DNA of 64,000 bases, from positions 248,001 to 312,000 of the forward strand of contig CALVBN010000001.1 of the NCBI GenBank assembly GCA_944325785.1, written 5' to 3'. Under the pieces are notes generated by a model. It had not been told where the DNA came from. It saw only the letters and a list, made by a program, of their open reading frames with translations, and searched no databases. The stretch comes from Candidatus Gastranaerophilales bacterium (lineage in GTDB: Bacteria > Cyanobacteriota > Vampirovibrionia > Gastranaerophilales > Gastranaerophilaceae). Below are positions 34,038 through 42,898 of the stretch, in pieces. The translations under genes and the position numbers were made by a program. Numbering within the stretch: position 1 is the stretch's first letter; each line of letters opens with the position of its first letter.

Positions 34038-35912
34038 ATGTCATTAGATGGTGTAAAAACAAATGAATATTTATACACTGCACAGTCCGGACAGGGAGTC
34101 CAGGCTGCTAAGACAGCTTATACTAATTCTGTTATGACAGAAGCTGCAAAGAATACTGAAAATACCTCTACTGAAGAAAATAAAAATACCTCTAAACTTG
34201 ATGAATTGTTAGAAAAGTTGTGTGCAGAATTAAGTAAATACGGCTTAAAACCGGAAGAATTAAAAAACAGCGGAATTCTTTACCGTATTACGGGAATGAA
34301 TGAACAGCAGATTGAACAAGTTTCCGAACAGGAATTAAAACAAATTCTTGAGTGCTTAAAAACGGCAATCAAAGACACACCCGTCAGCTCAGACGGCAAA
34401 ATCGATCTGGAACAGGTTGGAAAAACTGCTAACAATTATTATATTGCTATAAAAACCGGATGGTCTATTGAGGGTTTTAAAAAGCATAATAATACTGTCA
34501 AAAAATCAACTTTATTTGAAAGATTAAAAGATAAAGATATTGATACAAAAGGCTTATTAAAAAATTACGAAAAAATAGAAGATGTACCGAAAGAAGTATT
34601 AGAAGAAGCATTATTTGATTTCTTCAACAAGACATTACTTGGTAATCTTAAGAAAGCAAAAAACCCAAAAGAAAAAGAACAAATTTATAAAGCACAACTG
34701 CAGACATTCGGTAGATTATTAATCAACACGCCGGATGAAGAAAAGGCTATATTTATACAGGCAATAAATTCATTAGTAGCCTCAAACAGAATAAAGGGCT
34801 TTAAAGCAGTTCTTATGAGTTTTGATACAGAGGAAGCGCGTACAAAATGGTCTGACAGCTGGACAGTTGAAGGAAAAAAAGATTTGGCATTAAAAGCTGA
34901 TGCCGAAGGCAACCTTCCCTCAGAAGAAGATGTTACAGCATTCAATGCAGGACTGGCTAAGAACCAGAGTGAAGAAGGACGTCTAAAATCTCATGAAGAG
35001 TTTCAAAAAGATGCAAAAGCCTTCTTTGAACAGAATAAAGAAATTTTAGCCAGAATTGCTGAAAAAGAGGCAAATGGTGAAGAATTAACAGATGAAGAAA
35101 AGGCTGTAAAACATCAAATTGAACAATATTACACCCCGTCAAGCGCAGGTGAATTTGCCGGTACGGCAATGAACGAAATTATAAGCGAAGCATTCAAAAA
35201 AGAAATGCTCGAAACTATAAATAAAGACGCATACGAACTTCCGAACTACAAAGAAGTAGTCGAACAGGTTACGGAATTTGTAGAAAACAATCCGGAAGCT
35301 TTGACAATGCCGAAAGAAGAACTGGTTAAACTTTTGGATGAAGCAACTAACGGAAATTATTCCATCATAAAAGAGAATCCGTCAGCACAGCTTAATGCGC
35401 CTCAAAGCACAGAAACAGCAGAACCTGTTGAAACAGCAGATTACGGTTTTGTTCAAAAAGAACAGCCGGTTGATACAACAAGACTGCAGACAATCAAGCA
35501 GGAAATCGTATCAGCTTCTGAAGAAACAAAACCTGTATTTACTGTTGAAAAACAACAGGCATCAACTGAAAAATTAACAACTTCTGAAGTATATACACTC
35601 AAAAACAAAGCATTCAGAAGCGCTTCCGGCATTACTACATACTTAAAAGAAACCGGCGAGAGCAAATTCAGCTTCGCAACAGAAGTCTTTAAAAAGTTCG
35701 GCGATATGGGTTCTACAACTCAAGACTGGGCTATGAACTACTTCTCCAACGCATCAAGCACAGTTCAGAACCTGTTTCTTAACAAAATAACAGGCTCTGT
35801 TTCCGGTATGATTGCAGCCGCAAAAGAAGTTGACCTTTCACAATTCAACTTAATCGGCGTTTCTGTCACCACTCAGAAACAAATAGATAAAATACAGGCT
35901 GAAAAAGCTTAA
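34038..35912 (+). CDS. Large helical cytoplasmic-type protein, unknown
   Basis: This 624-aa Lys/Glu-rich protein lacks a signal peptide. I chose ATG 34038 (GAGGT, 7 nt spacing) because the longer reading frame starts upstream inside the promoter. A polar Thr/Asn-rich leader precedes a helical domain (57-113) that is homologous to residues 68-125 of the next gene. The middle is helical, the region 470-530 is Thr/Gln/Pro-rich linker, and the end (about 545-620) is a compact domain with F-S-F-A-T-E-V-F-K-K-F-G-D-M-G-S. I recognise no family. It shares a promoter block and an M-S-[LI] start with 36039 and 39328. Secreted effector, structural or assembly protein are all possible. Confidence 0.7.
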   Translation: MSLDGVKTNEYLYTAQSGQGVQAAKTAYTNSVMTEAAKNTENTSTEENKNTSKLDELLEKLCAELSKYGLKPEELKNSGILYRITGMNEQQIEQVSEQELKQILECLKTAIKDTPVSSDGKIDLEQVGKTANNYYIAIKTGWSIEGFKKHNNTVKKSTLFERLKDKDIDTKGLLKNYEKIEDVPKEVLEEALFDFFNKTLLGNLKKAKNPKEKEQIYKAQLQTFGRLLINTPDEEKAIFIQAINSLVASNRIKGFKAVLMSFDTEEARTKWSDSWTVEGKKDLALKADAEGNLPSEEDVTAFNAGLAKNQSEEGRLKSHEEFQKDAKAFFEQNKEILARIAEKEANGEELTDEEKAVKHQIEQYYTPSSAGEFAGTAMNEIISEAFKKEMLETINKDAYELPNYKEVVEQVTEFVENNPEALTMPKEELVKLLDEATNGNYSIIKENPSAQLNAPQSTETAEPVETADYGFVQKEQPVDTTRLQTIKQEIVSASEETKPVFTVEKQQASTEKLTTSEVYTLKNKAFRSASGITTYLKETGESKFSFATEVFKKFGDMGSTTQDWAMNYFSNASSTVQNLFLNKITGSVSGMIAAAKEVDLSQFNLIGVSVTTQKQIDKIQAEKA

Positions 35913-35940
35913 GATTATTTCTTTATATAACTTAATGGGT

Positions 35941-35966
35941 CCTGCAGCGATTATATTCTCTGCAGG
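35941..35966. terminator. Hairpin after the 34038 gene
   Basis: CCTGCAG and CTGCAGG form a 7-bp stem with a 12-base A/T-rich loop, 28 nt past the stop. The T-run is weak (GCTTCACATTT), so terminator strength is uncertain. Confidence 0.4.
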
Positions 35967-36009
35967 GCTTCACATTTATTTACAAAAAAGTCAATTTTAC
36001 CTTGGATAA

Positions 36010-36026
36010 ATACTTTATATATATAA
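36010..36026 (+). promoter_or_regulatory. ATACTTTATATATATAA promoter-like block
   Basis: The block lies 12 nt before ATG 36039 with GAGG between. Upstream TTTTACCTTGGATAA closely matches TTTACATTGGATA before the 39328 gene. Confidence 0.5.
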
Positions 36027-36038
36027 CGAGGACTAACT

Positions 36039-37793
36039 ATGAGTATTTTATCTGCAATTAAAAATTTTGCATATGAAGCTTTAGGTATTGAAAAAAATAC
36101 CGAAGTTTCTTCTGCTTCAGCAGATAAAGAGAGCGCGGTCAAAAAAACTCCGGTTATTCAATGCGAAAACACCGGCAAGAATGTTGATACAGTAGAAATT
36201 AAACAAAAAAACGGAAATGAACCGGTCAAAAAGAATTTAGGACAGTTAAAACAGAGCATTGAACTCAAATGCCGTGCAAACGGAATAAATTATAATGAGA
36301 TTATTAAAAATGTTAATGAAATTGCCGGCATGACAAAAGAACAGTATGAAGCTCTTCCGGAAGAGAAAAAGGAAGAAATTTTAGGTTATGTTGACAGTGC
36401 AGTTGACAAAGCTATTCAGCTTAAGAAAAAATACGGCGCATCAGAGCAGACAAATTCTGCACGCTTGATCGCCTGTGATGCAAAAAACCGTTATGAAGCT
36501 GTAAAATCCGGAGAATTCGCTGACGCACAGGAAGTTGACAAAGAAGTCGGCGATGTTAATGCTGAACTGGGCGATGATTTTAAGAAGTTACCGCTTAAAG
36601 AACGCAGAAGCCGTATGGAAGCATACAGAATGCGTAAAAAAGCAGAATTTGAAAGCAGATTAAAAGAAAAGCTCGAAAAACTTCCGGAATCTCAGCGTGC
36701 TGATGCAGAAGCAAAATTGCGCAAAAGATATTCATATATCACAAGAGGCAGATTTATTGATGTAGTACACACTAATGATTCAGAAACCGCATTAAATGCT
36801 ATACCAATGCTGGAAGCACGCGATATTAAATATGGAGCACAGACTATTCTGGATACAAGATGCGACAAGCAGGAACGCACCAGAGTTGCAGATATGGCAG
36901 ATTTTGATTTCACGGAAAGTTTAGCAGAAAGCTACTATAATTTTGGCGAAGAACTTCCGCCGGAAGCCTTAAAAGAATACACATCCGTAATGGTAAGCGC
37001 AAAATCTTCCGAGGCAGTATTCCAATACCAGAAAGACTATGCGGAAGCCAGAAACAGATATGAAAACGGAGAAGACACCCCTCCATATTTGGACGATGAA
37101 TTCTTCACCTCTACAGCTCAAGGTATCGGAGAAGGCGCCGTAAATAACGTTAATATGACGACAGAAGAAAAAGCAGAATTCTTAGTTAAGTGGGAAAATG
37201 ATGCAAAACAATATGATGACTATAAAGAAGTCACAGAAAATGTAAAAAAAGAAATTAGAGCAAACGAAAAACTTTTATCTGAATATGAAAAAAATAAAAA
37301 CAGCGCGGAAGAAAAACAAACCTTTAATGAACCTGCTCCAACAAAAGCAGAAACCGCCCCCGCACCAATAACAAACACTATAAAAACAGAAAATATAACG
37401 ACTCAAAAATCAGAAAAACAAACAGTACAAAATAAAACCGTTACACCGGTTATAAAAAATAATACAAATCCAGCAGTTGTTACTAAAACAATTAAAAATG
37501 AAGGCATTGAAAAAGCCGTTAAAAAATATTCGCCCAAAGAAGTAATAAGCGCGGTTCTCAACGATTCCAGCTTGAAGCACCTGCGTCCCCAGCTTGCATC
37601 AATGATAAAATCTTATGACTATCAGACTCTTAGAGAAATAACATCAGAATGCTCAAACAGCGCATTTGTTTTTATATGTTCAATTGTAAGCAGAGAAAAT
37701 TTTGCAAAACTTACTGAAACGAAAAACGATTTGTGCTACTCTGCAAGAAAACAGGTAGAAAATATAAAGGAAAAATATGAAACTGTTCAATAA
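36039..37793 (+). CDS. Large helical protein related to the 34038 product, unknown
   Basis: This 584-aa protein is charged, mostly helical, without export signal. After a polar leader, residues 68-125 match the 57-113 domain of the preceding product (conserved G-[LI] ... I-[TA]-G-M-[NT]-[EK]-[QE]-Q and I-L-x-x-[LV] ... A-[IV]). A basic helical region follows (190-250, R-R-S-R-M-E-A-Y-R-M-R-K-K), then a middle domain to about 400, a Thr/Asn/Lys linker (about 430-500) and a C-terminal domain with S-P-K-E-V-I-S-A-V-L-N-D-S-S-L. It overlaps the next gene by 17 nt. I know of no family. Confidence 0.68.
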   Translation: MSILSAIKNFAYEALGIEKNTEVSSASADKESAVKKTPVIQCENTGKNVDTVEIKQKNGNEPVKKNLGQLKQSIELKCRANGINYNEIIKNVNEIAGMTKEQYEALPEEKKEEILGYVDSAVDKAIQLKKKYGASEQTNSARLIACDAKNRYEAVKSGEFADAQEVDKEVGDVNAELGDDFKKLPLKERRSRMEAYRMRKKAEFESRLKEKLEKLPESQRADAEAKLRKRYSYITRGRFIDVVHTNDSETALNAIPMLEARDIKYGAQTILDTRCDKQERTRVADMADFDFTESLAESYYNFGEELPPEALKEYTSVMVSAKSSEAVFQYQKDYAEARNRYENGEDTPPYLDDEFFTSTAQGIGEGAVNNVNMTTEEKAEFLVKWENDAKQYDDYKEVTENVKKEIRANEKLLSEYEKNKNSAEEKQTFNEPAPTKAETAPAPITNTIKTENITTQKSEKQTVQNKTVTPVIKNNTNPAVVTKTIKNEGIEKAVKKYSPKEVISAVLNDSSLKHLRPQLASMIKSYDYQTLREITSECSNSAFVFICSIVSRENFAKLTETKNDLCYSARKQVENIKEKYETVQ

Positions 37794-38469
37794 TATATTG
37801 TATAAAATTCTGTCAGTCCAGGAAAAAATCCTAAGACACCGCCTGTCAAAGACAATCGGCGCAAAGAATTCTTCCAAAAGAAAACGCCATTATTCTAACG
37901 GATGCCTCCTGGATTTAAGTTCGCTTGCAGATACAGAAAAACAAAAACTTGAAGAAGAATTAACTCTTATTTTGCAAAAAAATGAATATGACCCGGAAAA
38001 AATTCTGGAATACATAAAAAAACAAGGAACATCAGTATACCTTCTGCAAAAAGCATCAAAAATATTAAATCCGATAGGAGAAAACGAAGGCTTTATATAT
38101 CCGGCAAAAGGCTCTAAAGCTCTCTATCTTTCTCTGAGCATCAACAAAAAATTTGCCTTAAAAACAGATGAAATGTTTGTTTTATCCAAAGGCGGAATTA
38201 ATAAATACTACTTTATCTACCACCTGTATAACTGGTATGCATTCAAACATAACATAGCCGGCATGGACAGCAGTTCGCAGGAACTTCTCAAAAAATATCT
38301 CTTCACAGATGCCGATACAAAAACGCTCCAGCTGGAAGATATTTATAAACTCAAAGATGCCATAAAGCAGGATAAAGCATCAATAGAGTTTGTAATAAAG
38401 CTTTGCCGTAACTATGACGGAGCAAAACAGGCGCTTGAGAAGTTAAAAGACAGCGGAGCCAGACTCTAA
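37777..38469 (+). CDS. Unknown 230-aa protein coupled to the 36039 gene
   Basis: The start lies 17 nt inside the end of the 36039 gene with AAAGGA 5 nt upstream, so translation is probably coupled. The N-terminus is basic (R-H-R-L-S-K-T-I-G-A-K-N-S-S-K-R-K-R-H-Y), followed by helical segments and a central aromatic patch (Y-Y-F-I-Y-H-L-Y-N-W-Y-A-F-K). There is no membrane segment or known motif. The pairing suggests a partner or chaperone of the 36039 product, by analogy with effector-chaperone pairs. That is inference only. It ends 1 nt before the convergent hydrolase-like gene. Confidence 0.65.
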   Translation: MKLFNNILYKILSVQEKILRHRLSKTIGAKNSSKRKRHYSNGCLLDLSSLADTEKQKLEEELTLILQKNEYDPEKILEYIKKQGTSVYLLQKASKILNPIGENEGFIYPAKGSKALYLSLSINKKFALKTDEMFVLSKGGINKYYFIYHLYNWYAFKHNIAGMDSSSQELLKKYLFTDADTKTLQLEDIYKLKDAIKQDKASIEFVIKLCRNYDGAKQALEKLKDSGARL

Positions 38470-38470
38470 A

Positions 38471-39229
38471 CTAGTTAAGATATTCTTGAATCCATCCCGT
38501 TATAATCTTAGCCAGACTGTTATCGTTCTTCAGCATAATCATGCCGGTAGAGCGGGCTTCTGAGGTGTAAGTAACAAAACCTGCCTGCGCAAACTTTTTC
38601 AAATAATCCTGTGCCTCATGTCCTGCAGCATCACCGGTTCCGGAAATCGAAAAGATGTCCATATTCAAATTGGCAAGCACCACCGGAATATACAGCCCCT
38701 TTGTACTGACAACCGGAGAGAGTAAAACTACAGTTTTTGGCTTATATGAAATTTTATCTGCAGCTAAAATCGCAGTACTTCCGCCTATATCTGCCCCAAC
38801 CATAGCCCAATTGTTAAAAAATACTTTTTTACTGTTTTCAGTTTTTATAAAATCTAAAACTTTTACAACATCATCCGGATATTTTGCATATGCACTGTTA
38901 GTAAGACTCTTCCAGGATACACGCGTCAAAGCCGAATTATAAACACTCTTGCCGTGTCCCCTTAAATCAATCATAACAACCGCATAACCCTCTGCTAAGA
39001 GCTCTTTTGGCAGAGTTTCCCACCACTGAGCAGAATACCCCAGCGAATGAAGTAATACAACAGTCGGGAACTCTTTCTGCCCCTTTACCTTCGGGTACAT
39101 AAAAGACGCCTTAATATTAAACCCGTCAACAGACGGCACAGAAAGCTCCTTTTTAACAATACCGGCTCCGTAAGCAGCCGTATTTATTAATAACAAAAAA
39201 AATGTTAAAATAGTAAAAACTCTCTTCAT
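38471..39229 (-). CDS. Exported alpha/beta-hydrolase-fold protein with unusual active site
   Basis: This 252-aa protein has an N-terminal signal peptide (F-T-I-L-T-F-F-L-L-L-I-N-T-A-A-Y-G-A) and the order of a dienelactone-hydrolase-like fold: L-L-H-S-L-G-Y (oxyanion), D-L-R-G-H-G-K-S, then the nucleophile elbow G-A-D-I-G-G (Asp147 where Ser or Cys is usual), then G-T-G-D-A-A-G-H with a candidate acid. The His expected near the C-terminus is not visible; the region reads A-R-S-T-G-M-I-M. Activity is therefore doubtful. It is flanked by the 37777 gene and divergent from 39328. Confidence 0.75.
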   Translation of the reverse strand: MKRVFTILTFFLLLINTAAYGAGIVKKELSVPSVDGFNIKASFMYPKVKGQKEFPTVVLLHSLGYSAQWWETLPKELLAEGYAVVMIDLRGHGKSVYNSALTRVSWKSLTNSAYAKYPDDVVKVLDFIKTENSKKVFFNNWAMVGADIGGSTAILAADKISYKPKTVVLLSPVVSTKGLYIPVVLANLNMDIFSISGTGDAAGHEAQDYLKKFAQAGFVTYTSEARSTGMIMLKNDNSLAKIITGWIQEYLN

Positions 39230-39301
39230 ACATTCTAATTATAACATACTTTAAAAATTTCGTAACAAAACTTAACAAATAGGCAATTATTTACATTGGA
39301 T

Positions 39302-39318
39302 ATACTTTATATATATAA
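39302..39318 (+). promoter_or_regulatory. ATACTTTATATATATAA promoter-like block
   Basis: It lies 9 nt before ATG 39328, and AAGGAG overlaps its end. Upstream are GTAACAAAACTTAACAAA, TAGGCAATTATTTACATTGGAT. TATACT (39301-39306) is a good -10 match, which would place the AT repeat and the Shine-Dalgarno sequence in the leader. Confidence 0.5.
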
Positions 39319-39327
39319 GGAGTTTTT

Positions 39328-40236
39328 ATGTCAATAGTTTTAGATACAAATATGAAATTATTTGCAGAGCGGATGAATATAACTTCATCACGCATGATTC
39401 AAGACTATGGCTTGAAAACTGTAGATGAAATTATTGAAGCGGAAGCAGAGAGAGGGAATACACAGGCAGTCAAATATGCCCGCGAAATGTATAATTCTCC
39501 GGAAAAGCTTATTAAAATATTCAAGCTCACTGATGTAGAAAACAAATTCGTACTTCTGCATAACATGGATGACACAACAAGACAAATGATACTGCCGCTG
39601 CTTGAAAAAGACGACCTTGTTATGGGGCTGTATTTCTTTACGCAGGAAAAATTATTATCTATGCTGGCAGAAGTTGACATAGAAGAGCTTGTAAATGTTG
39701 TACTCGGAGCATTTCCTCTGGATCAAATTATTATGATGTTTACGGAAGATGATCTTGCAAACTTCTTCCAGCATAGAGAACTGGATAAAAATGATGTAAT
39801 AGAGCAGATGAAAGCTATGCCGCCGGAGGTAATGATTAAATTTGTCGAAGGCGTAACCGGCAGGCCGTCTGAAGAAACAAATCCTCTTGATTTGATAAAA
39901 TCTATAGAAAATCTCCCTATTGATAAGTACAGAGATTTTATGTCCGCAATAGATCCGGACGTTCAGCGCCAGTTAACATTCCAGCTTACAAAACAGAAAC
40001 CGGAATATTTGCAGTTATTTGAATCTGATACATATATTAATATGCTTTCAACATTAATGAAACCGGATATGGTTAAACCGATGATAGCTCTTGAAAAAGA
40101 TTCGCTGGTCACAATGATTACAGAGCTTCCGGAAGATTTGATGTCAATTGTAGGTGCGCAAATCGACACAAAAGTATTTGCAGAGTTCTTACTAGACGGA
40201 CATACTGACCTGCTTGAAGAAGCTTTAATGATTTAG
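39328..40236 (+). CDS. Helical-repeat protein resembling MgtE-N/FliG-like folds, unknown
   Basis: This is a 302-aa acidic protein made of short amphipathic helices. Repeated units such as L-L-E-K-D-D-L-V-M-G-L, L-A-E-V-D-I-E-E-L-V-N, F-T-E-D-D-L-A-N-F-F and M-P-P-E-V-M-I-K-F look like the paired helices of MgtE N-terminal or FliG-type domains, but no transmembrane part exists. AAGGAG precedes the ATG. It shares the ATACTTTATATATATAA block with 34038, 36039 and 24043. Its stop overlaps the convergent 40225 gene by 12 nt. Confidence 0.65.
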   Translation: MSIVLDTNMKLFAERMNITSSRMIQDYGLKTVDEIIEAEAERGNTQAVKYAREMYNSPEKLIKIFKLTDVENKFVLLHNMDDTTRQMILPLLEKDDLVMGLYFFTQEKLLSMLAEVDIEELVNVVLGAFPLDQIIMMFTEDDLANFFQHRELDKNDVIEQMKAMPPEVMIKFVEGVTGRPSEETNPLDLIKSIENLPIDKYRDFMSAIDPDVQRQLTFQLTKQKPEYLQLFESDTYINMLSTLMKPDMVKPMIALEKDSLVTMITELPEDLMSIVGAQIDTKVFAEFLLDGHTDLLEEALMI

Positions 40237-40935
40237 AAAAACAGCCCTTACGTAATAATTCTCGTCACTCTGAAGTTTTTCTTTCAGAGACGGAAATTTA
40301 CCCGACAAAAGAACAATCTGTGCTGTTTTTTCGCGGATTGTATATTCTTTGACTTCAGAACCTCTGGTTAATATTTCTGACAAAATATCATCAGGAAGCA
40401 TATCATAATAATCTTTGAGAGTTTCAAAGCACCAGTAAAGCTTGAAAAGCTGTTTATTAATCACGTATTTTTTATCCCTAAAAATAAACCCGTCTAATTC
40501 TTTGAATGCGTCATTAATAAAACAAAGAATTCTTTCTGTATATTTATGTGCAAAATTTTTATTAGGTTTCAAAATACAAGCACATTCTGCAGCCAAACGG
40601 CATATATTAGCGTTAATATCAATTACAGCGTCCGCAAAAACCTCCGGATAATCAGAGAAAAAAACAGCTGACTCCTCCTGCGTTTTTAATATGTAATTAA
40701 TCTTTAATGCAGAAGCCTCCCTTATTTTGCCGTCGCATCCAGTGAGATTATTAAGCAGACACTCTGCATCCTCTTTTGATTTAACATAGTCAAACTTCAG
40801 CGAGGCAATCTGTTTTTGCGGGATATTTCCTGTTTTCAGCATATTTACAAGCTCATCGTGCGAAAAAGTTTTGTTTGCAAGCATATAAGCCTGTTCAAAA
40901 TTTGTATCTAAATCTTCATAAAAACCTGCATTCAA
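40225..40935 (-). CDS. HEAT-like helical protein, unknown
   Basis: This 236-aa protein is built of helical pairs resembling HEAT repeats (I-P-Q-K-Q-I-A-S-L-K-F, K-I-R-E-A-S-A-L-K-I, I-N-A-N-I-C-R-L-A-A-E-C-A). HEAT arrays usually serve as protein-protein scaffolds. The last 12 nt overlap the convergent 39328 gene. The ATG at 40935 is weakly supported by a GAAGA element; an AAAGGAA lies slightly far upstream. It has several Cys and aromatic residues. No specific family. Confidence 0.65.
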   Translation of the reverse strand: MNAGFYEDLDTNFEQAYMLANKTFSHDELVNMLKTGNIPQKQIASLKFDYVKSKEDAECLLNNLTGCDGKIREASALKINYILKTQEESAVFFSDYPEVFADAVIDINANICRLAAECACILKPNKNFAHKYTERILCFINDAFKELDGFIFRDKKYVINKQLFKLYWCFETLKDYYDMLPDDILSEILTRGSEVKEYTIREKTAQIVLLSGKFPSLKEKLQSDENYYVRAVFLNH

Positions 40936-41062
40936 ATCTTCATTTCCTTTATTTTATGATATTATCTTAACATAAGGTATAATGAATATAAAAAGAAAAA
41001 TAGTTTTAATGTATGATAAGCAGATTTAAAAATTCTGTATAATATACCTTAAGGAGACTATC

Positions 41063-41230
41063 ATGAATATAATAGAAACAATTATAAAAAAAGTTTTGAT
41101 TTTTGAAAAGGAACCGCAGAAAATAGGCTTATCACAACTAAAAGAACCTGCAATTACCATAAAAAAATCAGAGCCTTCAATAAAAAACAAGGATGTTAAG
41201 CTCTCTGATTTGATGCGCCGTGCAGGATAG
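41063..41230 (+). CDS. 55-aa small protein, unannotated
   Basis: This short gene has strong signals: TATAAT-like box (CTGTATAATATACC, 41034-41047), AAGGAG 6 nt before ATG 41063, and a clean stop at 41228. The product begins M-N-I-I-E-T-I-I-K-K-V-L-I-F-E-K and is basic and amphipathic at its N-terminus, with a polar, Lys/Ser-rich second half ending S-D-L-M-R-R-A-G. It may bind membranes or RNA; no family is known. It sits 122 bp before prs. Confidence 0.6.
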   Translation: MNIIETIIKKVLIFEKEPQKIGLSQLKEPAITIKKSEPSIKNKDVKLSDLMRRAG

Positions 41231-41351
41231 CTGTTCTCTTCACACAAAAAACAAACACGCTTAATATTTCGTAAAAAATACTTTTGTAAAATCCATTTTA
41301 AGTATAAAATAAGATTATTCATCTATTACAAATAAAGAAAGGATTTTTCAA

Positions 41352-42362
41352 ATGGTGCTTGAAATGACTTATCCGCAGCTGGAACGAGCAGTTAACCCCA
41401 CTCACGATATAAAATTATTTTCCGGACGTTCCAACCCTCAATTAGCACAAGAAATTGCGGATTACCTAGGAACAACAATTGGTCCGATGGTTGTAAAGAA
41501 TTTTGCTGACGGAGAAATTTATGTTCAAGTCAAAGAAAGCATCAGAGGCGATGATGTATTTATTGTCCAGCCGTTGTGCAATCCTGTTAACGAAAACCTC
41601 ATGGAGCTTCTTATTATAATCGATGCATTTAAACGAGCAAGCGCCAAAACAATTACAGCAGTAATACCTTATTACGGATACGCAAGACAGGACAGAAAAA
41701 CTTCCGGCAGAGAAGCTATTACTGCAAAACTCGTAGCTGATCTTCTTACTACTGCCGGCGCAAACCGCGTTCTCGCGATGGATTTGCACACAGGTCAAAT
41801 TCAAGGCTTCTTTAATATACTGGTTGATCACATTTTTGCAACACCTATACTTGTTGATTATGTAAAGAGCCTAGGACTTAATCCGGATGAAATGGTTGCA
41901 GTTAGTCCGGATATGGGCGGTGCAAACAGAACCAGACACTTTGCTAAAAAACTGGACTGCCCGATGGCTATAATAGATAAAAGACGCGACAAACATAATG
42001 AAGCTATCGCAGCGCACATCATCGGCGATGTAGAAAACAAAGTCTGCCTAATGTTTGACGACATAATAGACACTGCCGGCACAATATGCGAAGCTTCCAA
42101 GCTCTTAAAAAGTAAAGGAGCTAAAGCTGTATATGTAGGCGCAACACATGCAGTATTTTCCGGTCCGGCAATTGAACGTCTTAAAAATGCACCAATAGAA
42201 GAATGTATTATAACCAACACAATTCCATGGGCAAAAGAGGATTTGCCGGATAATGTAAAACAGCTCTCAATAGCACCGCTTTTAGGACAAGCTATTTCAA
42301 GAATACATGATGATGAATCTGTAAGCTCTTTGTTTGGGTTCGAAAAAGATATGAAGGTGTAA
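41352..42362 (+). CDS. prs: Ribose-phosphate pyrophosphokinase
   Basis: This 336-aa class I PRPP synthetase makes PRPP from ribose-5-phosphate and ATP for nucleotide, His and Trp synthesis. N-terminal L-F-S-G-R-S-N-P-Q-L-A, the ATP-site R-Q-D-R-K, flexible loop region and metal/PRPP motif D-D-I-I-D-T-A-G-T are present, with the A-M-D-L-H-T-G-Q-I-Q-G-F segment. It is about 20 residues longer than usual at the N-terminus (M-V-L-E-M-T-Y-P-Q-L-E-R-A). AAGGA precedes the ATG. Confidence 0.97.
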   Translation: MVLEMTYPQLERAVNPTHDIKLFSGRSNPQLAQEIADYLGTTIGPMVVKNFADGEIYVQVKESIRGDDVFIVQPLCNPVNENLMELLIIIDAFKRASAKTITAVIPYYGYARQDRKTSGREAITAKLVADLLTTAGANRVLAMDLHTGQIQGFFNILVDHIFATPILVDYVKSLGLNPDEMVAVSPDMGGANRTRHFAKKLDCPMAIIDKRRDKHNEAIAAHIIGDVENKVCLMFDDIIDTAGTICEASKLLKSKGAKAVYVGATHAVFSGPAIERLKNAPIEECIITNTIPWAKEDLPDNVKQLSIAPLLGQAISRIHDDESVSSLFGFEKDMKV

Positions 42363-42402
42363 AAAACCTTCATAAAACTTTTTAAGAAAATTAAATAATT
42401 AA

Positions 42403-42621
42403 TTAAATACCTTTAATTAATGTACTTAATTCTACGCCCAAAACATCTGCAATATCAATCATTTTTAAAATAGTAGGGTTGATTTTGCCTGTTTCAATCA
42501 AGCTTATTGAGTTTCTTGAAATGTTTGTAAGCTCTGCTAACTTTTCTTGAGATATGTTACGTCTTAAGCGCTCGCTCTTAACATTAATTCCTAAATTTTT
42601 TAATCTATTCTTATCTTCCAT
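42403..42621 (-). CDS. Xre-family transcriptional regulator
   Basis: This 72-aa protein is a single Cro/CI-type HTH: I-S-Q-E-K-L-A-E-L-T-N-I-S-R-N-S-I-S-L-I-E-T-G-K-I-N-P-T-I-L. N- and C-terminal dimerisation parts are minimal. It resembles small regulators in restriction-modification and plasmid-maintenance loci, but no such genes flank it. Its target may be its own promoter or the structured region upstream (42680-42934). Confidence 0.88.
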   Translation of the reverse strand: MEDKNRLKNLGINVKSERLRRNISQEKLAELTNISRNSISLIETGKINPTILKMIDIADVLGVELSTLIKGI

Positions 42622-42720
42622 ATTCTATATTTTCGTGTATTATTCATAATTTTTCTATACATCATGTTTCGTTTATATGAATTATATTATACATATAGTT
42701 AAAAACAATCATTCATTTTG

Positions 42721-42870
42721 TTTTTTTTTATAAAAGGGCAGACTCAGAGCTGCCCTTTACCACTTACGACCTCTCGGAGACTTTTCTCCTATAAACAAGC
42801 ATGCTATGCAAGTGGGTCTTGGTGGCGAAAATTTTCTTACCGTTTTACTTGAATTTACATCTATACTATA
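42721..42870 (-). ncRNA. Structured intergenic region, possible noncoding RNA
   Basis: In the 329-bp gap after the Xre gene no protein gene is seen, but several stems are nested: AAAGGGCAG/CTGCCCTTT (42733-42758), CCACTT paired with AAGTGG enclosing a GGAG/CTCC hairpin and a GCATAGCATGC stretch (about 42760-42822), and GGTAAGAAAATTTTCG. A -10-like TATAGTATA lies at its minus-strand 5' side. Transcription from either strand is possible; a bidirectional terminator lies at 42899-42934. I match it to no known RNA family. Confidence 0.3.
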
Positions 42871-42898
42871 CTTTATTTTTACAGAAATTACATTAACC

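Noticed and set aside
39270..39300. Sigma-54 promoter from GGCAA words
   Set aside because: GGCAA is not followed by TTGC at the required distance in any of the sites.
40936..40950. Three-codon minigene ATG-AAG-ATT-TGA overlapping the 40225 start
   Set aside because: Its ATG directly abuts AAGGAA, too close for initiation; probably chance.
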